The position numbers and the translations under genes are program-made. Under the pieces are notes generated by a model. The model saw only the letters and a program-made list of their open reading frames with translations. It was not told where the DNA came from and searched no databases. This document shows, piece after piece, positions 59,889-64,000 of a DNA stretch of 64,000 bases. This stretch comes from Bacillota bacterium (lineage in GTDB: Bacteria; Bacillota; Clostridia; Oscillospirales; Ruminococcaceae). Location of the stretch: the NCBI GenBank assembly GCA_023457355.1, contig JAEWLW010000068.1, positions 1-64,000 on the forward strand, given 5' to 3'. Numbering within the stretch: the stretch's first letter is position 1; each line of letters begins with the position of its first letter.

Positions 59889-60287
59889 TTAAATATAAGG
59901 AATTTCTTTTCCTTCAACTAAAGCTTTCAAATTAGCTAATGACATATCATATCCTTCCATATTTGTTGAAACTTTAACACCACTTTTCTGCTTCTCTAAA
60001 ATAAAAGAGATGGACATTTCGTGTGAATTAATATTAAACGAAAATTCTCGGCAATAAATTACTTTTTGAATGGTTAGAGACATAGGAAGCTTCTCTGTGA
60101 GATTATTATGAGCGTTAGGCATTAACGTAAAAAATATTTTTCCCCCAGCCTGTAGCTTTGGAATTTTCCAAGGTGAGCCCGGCGCATACCATTTCGTAAG
60201 TTTATCCTCATTTGTGAGAGCATCCCACACCGCCTCAATATCCCCATTGATCACAATAAAACTATTTGCTTCCGAATGTTCCAACAT
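59889..60287 (-). CDS. AHSA1/SRPBCC-domain protein
   Basis: 132 residues. The START/Bet v1-like fold of the Aha1 C-domain family shows in NSFIVINGDIEAVWDALTNE, KLTKWYAPGSPW, LQAGGKIFF and the C-terminal helix YDMSLANLKALVEG. These bind hydrophobic ligands; here function unknown. Start ATG 60287 behind GGAGGAACGC. Codons are distinctly AT-rich compared with the rest of the window, a sign of recent acquisition. R2 copies lie on both sides. Confidence 0.87.
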   Translation of the reverse strand: MLEHSEANSFIVINGDIEAVWDALTNEDKLTKWYAPGSPWKIPKLQAGGKIFFTLMPNAHNNLTEKLPMSLTIQKVIYCREFSFNINSHEMSISFILEKQKSGVKVSTNMEGYDMSLANLKALVEGKEIPYI

Positions 60288-60374
60288 GCGTTCCTCCAAA
60301 ACGAAAATATCATTTGATTCATTATTTTAAACCGATGCGCATTATATACTCTTCCGTCATTTAAGTTGTGCAAC

Positions 60375-60485
60375 AAATTCCTGTTTACCGTTCTGTGAAC
60401 GATTAAATTTAAGCCCATGATACCATGATTCTCAGTATAGAAAAGACATAACACTTCCGTCAGGAAATGCTATGTCTTTTTGGGA
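60375..60485 (-). repeat. Repeat R2, copy 3 (holds the empty R1 site)
   Basis: AAATTCCTGTTTACCG, TTCTGTGAACGATT, AAATTTAAGCCCATGATACC, then the ACATAACACTTCC...GGAAATGCTATGTC hairpin with TTTTT. The palindrome TTCTGTGAA is not interrupted here, unlike copy 2. The GGCTGCTCCATTGCC end is missing. 60486-60660 beyond it has no supported gene. Confidence 0.85.
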
Positions 60486-60663
60486 AAGGGCTGTAAAAAA
60501 GATTTTTCAGATATTCTTTATCTTTAGCTCTGCCCAAGGTTCATGCGGTCGTTTTAGCGGTCGGGCGAAAGCCATCGACCGCTTTCATCTATGGGGGTAA
60601 CAGGAGGATTTTAGAGCCGAAGGCGGCGAAAACCGACGTCAAGAGGGGACAAAGCCCCTATAA

Positions 60664-60700
60664 AAAATTCCGCTTAAGCAAATGCTTAAACGGAATTTTT
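60664..60700 (-). terminator. Terminator of tRNA-Thr
   Basis: On the minus strand AAATTCCG(T)TTAAGCA-TTT-GCTTAAGCGGAATTTTTT directly after the tRNA 3' end. Confidence 0.9.
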
Positions 60701-60775
60701 GGAGCTCCCGGCCGGACTCGAACCGGCGACCCGCGCATTACGAATGCGCTGCTCTACCAACTGAGCCACGGAAGC
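60700..60775 (-). tRNA. tRNA-Thr (CGT)
   Basis: Minus strand: acceptor GCTTCCG pairs with CGGGAGC, anticodon stem GCGCA/TGCGC encloses TTCGTAA, anticodon CGT, T-arm CCGGTTCGAGTCCGG, CCA encoded at 60700-60702. It stands at the edge of the AT-rich gene group 57.5-60.3 kb. Confidence 0.96.
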
Positions 60776-60906
60776 ATCATTGCATTGCATGCAATTTCGG
60801 GTGAAGCAGCAAAAACTATTATATCTTTTATTTGCGCGCTAGTCAAGACGTATAAGCGGTTTTTTCCATCGAATACTAGAATGTAGCGTTTGGCTGGAGG
60901 TGCGGG

Positions 60907-62262
60907 ATGGACATAGATGGAATTTTGCTGGCGGTAACACTGGCAAACATATTTTTCTTAAGCACGGGGTTGGCCGGCGTCAACTTTGGCTATGCGCCGG
61001 AGATCGGCGCCATTTTGCTGGTGATGGTATTTATTTTGGGCATCAGGCGGTTTGTCGGACAACTCCTGATTTTTTTAGTACGGACAAAGAGCGCCGTGCT
61101 GATTTCGATGGCGGTTTATCTGTCGGCGGATGCCGTCAACTTTTTTATTTTTGGCGATTTTGCGCTTGCCTGGCAAAAATATCGCGTCGTGGCGGTTTTA
61201 ATGCTGTTGTTTGCGTCGTTGTGCGCCCTGCGGGACATGCCGGGTTTGAGCAGGCTTGTGCTGCTGACGGTGGGATTTTCAGCGGTTGTGGTCTCGTTTT
61301 ATACGCTGGCGTACTATTTGCTGCCCCTTAAGATGCCGCTTTATTACACGGCGCGCTTCTCAATGCGGCGCGATTATAACATGTATGCCACACAGCTGCT
61401 GACGGGCCTGACTGCGCTTGTGTTCGGCGCCATCGCCGTCAAAAGCCGAAAGGTCTGGACGGCGCTGGTGGTGGTATTGCCGGTCATTGTGTCGCTGGCG
61501 GTTTTGTCCGGCTCACGCAGGGTGATTATTATGCTGCCTGTTGTGCTCTTAGTGCTTGGCACAGCGCTGCTTGTTGCGGGCGTACAATTGTTTGGCAGAC
61601 GAAGAACGGGCGTGGTTTTAGGCTGCATCTTATTGATGGCCGTGCTCACCTTGGCCGAAACAACACTGTTTCGGCACGGGCTGGCGCAAATCAATGCCCC
61701 CGGGGGTCAGGCGCGCAGCATTGCGCAGGCCCCCGCTGTTGAGACACAATTGGCCGAACGGTACGAAACCATCCGCGGCAGTTCCATCTTGGAAAAACGC
61801 AGGGTCATCTGGGGTATTGCAATAGAAGCTTTATCAGATTATTCCGTACCGGCGCTCATTTTTGGCCGGGGCGGCGGGGAAAATATCCTGTTGTACGACC
61901 AAATTACCGACCCGTTGGATGCCGTTTACCCTGACAGGCAGGCGCGGTTGGGCGCGCTTTCGGCGCACAATATGCTGCTGGCAGATTTGTTGGACGGCGG
62001 CATCATCAAGCTGGCTGCCTTGCTTTTTCTCGTTTTCTCAACGGGGACCAGTTGCCTTTTAATCGTTTTTAAACGGCCGTACACCGGCCTGCCGCTTGGG
62101 ATGATACTGGCGGTATGCATGGTCAACAGCCTGGTTTCCAACCGCTTTGGGTTGCTTTATGACCGCTATTTTATCCTGTTTGCGGCGCTGGCGGCCATTG
62201 AGTATCAGGCCATTAAAGCGCGGGTGTATAACCGGCCGATCAAAGGAGGGAACAGCAGATGA
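60907..62262 (+). CDS. O-antigen ligase/polymerase-like membrane protein
   Basis: 451 residues with about 11 membrane segments and one larger external loop (about 265-345). That loop has the Wzy/WaaL-type pattern SAHNMLLADLLDGGIIKLAA after GRGGGENI, with the conserved His. SGSRRVIIML near 198 is a typical inner helix start. It would polymerise or ligate lipid-linked glycan units at the outer face of the membrane. GGAGG precedes the start at 60907. The next gene overlaps it by 4 bases. Confidence 0.85.
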   Translation: MDIDGILLAVTLANIFFLSTGLAGVNFGYAPEIGAILLVMVFILGIRRFVGQLLIFLVRTKSAVLISMAVYLSADAVNFFIFGDFALAWQKYRVVAVLMLLFASLCALRDMPGLSRLVLLTVGFSAVVVSFYTLAYYLLPLKMPLYYTARFSMRRDYNMYATQLLTGLTALVFGAIAVKSRKVWTALVVVLPVIVSLAVLSGSRRVIIMLPVVLLVLGTALLVAGVQLFGRRRTGVVLGCILLMAVLTLAETTLFRHGLAQINAPGGQARSIAQAPAVETQLAERYETIRGSSILEKRRVIWGIAIEALSDYSVPALIFGRGGGENILLYDQITDPLDAVYPDRQARLGALSAHNMLLADLLDGGIIKLAALLFLVFSTGTSCLLIVFKRPYTGLPLGMILAVCMVNSLVSNRFGLLYDRYFILFAALAAIEYQAIKARVYNRPIKGGNSR

Positions 62263-63377
62263 ACCACCGCATCGCGATGGTGACGACGGCGCACCCGCAT
62301 GACGATGTGCGCATCTATCACAAAGAGGCCAAAACACTGGCCAAAGCCGGCTGGCGGGTAGAAATTATCAATTCACATTTCGCTGGAACGGATGAAAACG
62401 GCATTCGGTTTTGCAGGGTGGTACTGCCTGGCGGACGGCTTTGGCGCATGATGGGCGCACGCCGTGCCGCGGCTGATGCCCTGTTGCAAAGCCGCGCGGA
62501 TATCTGCGTGCTGCACGACCCCGAGCTGTTGCCGCTGCTGGCGGATTTACAGCGCATGGTGATTGTTACAGCTTATGACGCGCATGAAGATCTGCCCGCA
62601 CAGCTGCGCACGAAGCCCTGGATTCCCTCGTTGCTCAACGGCGCCGCCGCGCGCTGGGGCCACAAGCTGTTGCAAAAATATCTGCCGCTGGCAGATGGGG
62701 TTCTTGCCGCCACCGGGGGCATTGCCCAAACGCTGGCGGGGCTCAACGACCGCATTTGTGTGGTGCAAAACCGCCCCACGCAGGAGGACTGCACCCTTTT
62801 TGACGCGGCGCTGGGCAGTGTGGCGCGGGTGGCCAATACCGTCTGCTACGCGGGCGCCCTCACAGAACAGCGCGGGCTTTTCCGCATGGTTCGCTGCTGC
62901 CATGCGGCGGGTGTAAAGCTGATGCTGGCAGGCGCGTTTGAGAACGAAGCGGTGCGGCATAAAGCGGAAGCCATGCCCGAATATACCTGCGTGCAGTACC
63001 TTGGCGTTCTGGGGCGGCAGGGTGTCGCCGAGTTATATGCCAAATGCAGCGTGGGGCTTTTGCTGCTGGCCGATACGCCTTCTTACCGGGAGAGTGAGCC
63101 GATAAAGCTGTTTGAATACCTGTGCGCGGGCCTGCCGGTGGTCGCCAGTGATTTTTTGCACTGGCGGGAAATGGCATCGACAGCGGGGGTGCATTTTGTT
63201 GCTGCCGATAGCGACGACGAAGCCGTATCCGCCATCCGGCGGATTATCGCGCACCCGGTTGAGATAGACAGGGCAGCCGCACGCCAAAAGTTCAGCTTCC
63301 AAGCGGACGAAGAACGGCTGTTGCAGTTTTTTGACGCGCTTGAGCAGAAAGGGAGAAGGCAACCATCAACATTCTGA
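62259..63377 (+). CDS. Family 4 glycosyltransferase (GT-B fold)
   Basis: 372 residues. N-terminal acceptor domain (MVTTAHPHDDVRIYHKEAKT then LAKAGWRVEII), and donor domain with CYAGALTEQRGLFRMVRCCH, VQYLGVLGRQGVAELYAKCS and the E-x7-E block ESEPIKLFEYLCAGLPVVAS near 282. Transfers a sugar from a nucleotide or lipid donor to a growing glycan on the cytosolic side. It overlaps the polymerase gene by ATGA and the following glycosyltransferase gene by about 13 bases. Confidence 0.92.
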   Translation: MNHRIAMVTTAHPHDDVRIYHKEAKTLAKAGWRVEIINSHFAGTDENGIRFCRVVLPGGRLWRMMGARRAAADALLQSRADICVLHDPELLPLLADLQRMVIVTAYDAHEDLPAQLRTKPWIPSLLNGAAARWGHKLLQKYLPLADGVLAATGGIAQTLAGLNDRICVVQNRPTQEDCTLFDAALGSVARVANTVCYAGALTEQRGLFRMVRCCHAAGVKLMLAGAFENEAVRHKAEAMPEYTCVQYLGVLGRQGVAELYAKCSVGLLLLADTPSYRESEPIKLFEYLCAGLPVVASDFLHWREMASTAGVHFVAADSDDEAVSAIRRIIAHPVEIDRAAARQKFSFQADEERLLQFFDALEQKGRRQPSTF

Positions 63378-64000
63378 TTGTCAATCAATATGCGGGTTCC
63401 CCCGATATGGGGATGGAGTACCGCCCTTATTACCTTGCGGCGGCGCTTGCGCGTCTGGGGGCACATGCGGCCATTTTAACGGCGAGTTTTTCACATCTGA
63501 GAAAACGGAATTTTAGCATTAAAAACGACCTTGTGCGCATGGATGTGCAGGGCATTCCTTATTGCGTGCTGAATACGCCGCCCTACGCGGGCAACGGGGC
63601 AAAGCGGGCGTTTAATGCCATGCAATTTGCCGCCGGCATATGGCGCCATCAGGGGCGGTTGGCAAAAATGTTCAGGCCCGACGTCGTCATTGTTTCCTCC
63701 ACCCATCCGTTCGATTTTTCCGCCGCCAAATCGCTTGCAAGGCGAACCGGCGCGGTGCTGGTCTTTGAACTGCATGATATCTGGCCGCTGTCTCTCATCG
63801 AATTATATGGTTTTTCGCATCGTCACCCGCTGATGCAGCTCATCGACCATCTGGCGCGTTGTGCCTTTGAGCAAAGCGACGCGGTGGTTTCGCTGCTGCC
63901 GCGGCTCGACTGCTATTTTAAGGACCGCAAAATGGCACCCAGCCGCCTTGCCTATATTCCCAACGCCTTTGCCGATGAGTTGCAGGATACGCCGCCACAG
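63365..64000 (+). CDS. Family 4 glycosyltransferase, 3' end cut by the window
   Basis: At least 212 residues. NILIVNQYAGSPDMGMEYRP is the conserved first strand of a GT4 subgroup, followed by YYLAAALARLGAHAAILTAS, and the VFELHDIWPLSL block near 135. No ATG fits: the conserved start falls on ATC 63365, with GGGAGAAGG just upstream; ATT 63371 is another non-standard option, and the first in-frame ATG (63407) would cut into the fold. Either a rare AUC start is used or one base is wrong. It overlaps the preceding gene. Confidence 0.85.
   Translation, partial: MNILIVNQYAGSPDMGMEYRPYYLAAALARLGAHAAILTASFSHLRKRNFSIKNDLVRMDVQGIPYCVLNTPPYAGNGAKRAFNAMQFAAGIWRHQGRLAKMFRPDVVIVSSTHPFDFSAAKSLARRTGAVLVFELHDIWPLSLIELYGFSHRHPLMQLIDHLARCAFEQSDAVVSLLPRLDCYFKDRKMAPSRLAYIPNAFADELQDTPPQ

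Noticed and set aside
57743..60485. Integron gene-cassette array (small genes separated by R2)
   Set aside because: R2 lacks convincing attC core sites (RYYYAAC/GTTRRRY), the copies differ in extent, and no integrase gene is present. R2 is better described as a terminator/promoter repeat.

Overview
The window looks like chromosomal DNA of an anaerobic, endospore-forming Clostridia member, probably near the Oscillospiraceae/Ruminococcaceae. The evidence is a SigH-like sigma factor, a CotF-type coat protein and a small LysM protein, a CIRCE-controlled htpG, RqcH and TrmK of the Firmicutes type, many GTG and TTG starts with strong AGGAGG ribosome binding sites, and moderate-to-high GC genes. The species cannot be named from the sequence. 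No phage, CRISPR array or complete insertion sequence was seen.

Layout. 1-0.8 kb: tRNA-Lys, tRNA-Glu, an isolated 5S rRNA, tRNA-Asn, a CAT-anticodon tRNA and tRNA-Trp. 0.8-7.3 kb: an unresolved, possibly decayed stretch, an amino-acid permease, htpG, a GNAT enzyme, a stand-alone TfoX C-terminal domain and a CapD-like dehydratase. 7.4-12.8 kb: a VTC-domain / DUF4956 / carbohydrate-binding lipoprotein operon, divergent from a two-component system. 13.3-17.3 kb: a polysaccharide cluster (WbpA-like and WbpB-like sugar-nucleotide enzymes, MurJ-like flippase). 17.3-29.3 kb: LysR regulator, chemoreceptor, thioredoxin, a solitary TctC-type binding protein, a degenerate LCP protein, HisE, pyrimidine-nucleoside phosphorylase and an EamA exporter, with many interspersed repeats. 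29.4-33.4 kb: an AlgI-type O-acylation operon that also carries a DctP-like lipoprotein. 33.6-39.1 kb: a MacB-type ABC operon with an exported adaptor, then a CDF metal exporter behind a candidate attenuator leader. 39.3-51.2 kb: mostly housekeeping genes (Sfp, L13/S9, SOD, UppS-like, SigH-like, TrmK, RqcH, the TIGR03960/TIGR03936 pair). 51.2-56.8 kb: AI-2E family permease and the ACT-hom-thrB-lysC operon behind a long structured leader. 57.5-60.8 kb: an AT-richer group of small genes (DinB, methyltransferase, AHSA1), separated by a shared repeat and lying next to tRNA-Thr. 60.9-64 kb: a second polysaccharide cluster (polymerase/ligase and two glycosyltransferases, the last cut by the window edge).

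The most distinctive feature is the repeat landscape. One family, called R1 here, has four copies of about 215-342 bp. Each is a string of hairpins bounded by imperfect inverted ends. Two copies are flanked by clean 16-18 bp direct duplications, and in both the duplicated target is itself a small palindrome. One of these (59355-59696) sits inside another repeat (R2), and a second R2 copy at about 60375-60430 preserves the unoccupied site, so insertion can be read directly. R1 carries no credible gene and looks like a non-autonomous mobile element that targets hairpins. Other families are R2 (terminator plus extended -10, between small genes), R3 (14-bp perfect terminal inverted repeats), R4, and R5 (mosaic palindromes, once as a 106-bp tandem duplication).

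Regulation visible in the sequence: a perfect CIRCE at the htpG promoter, a promoter plus leader plus intrinsic terminator before the CDF exporter, a 15-bp closing stem just before the ribosome binding site of the threonine/lysine operon, and a divergent two-component system beside the VTC operon.
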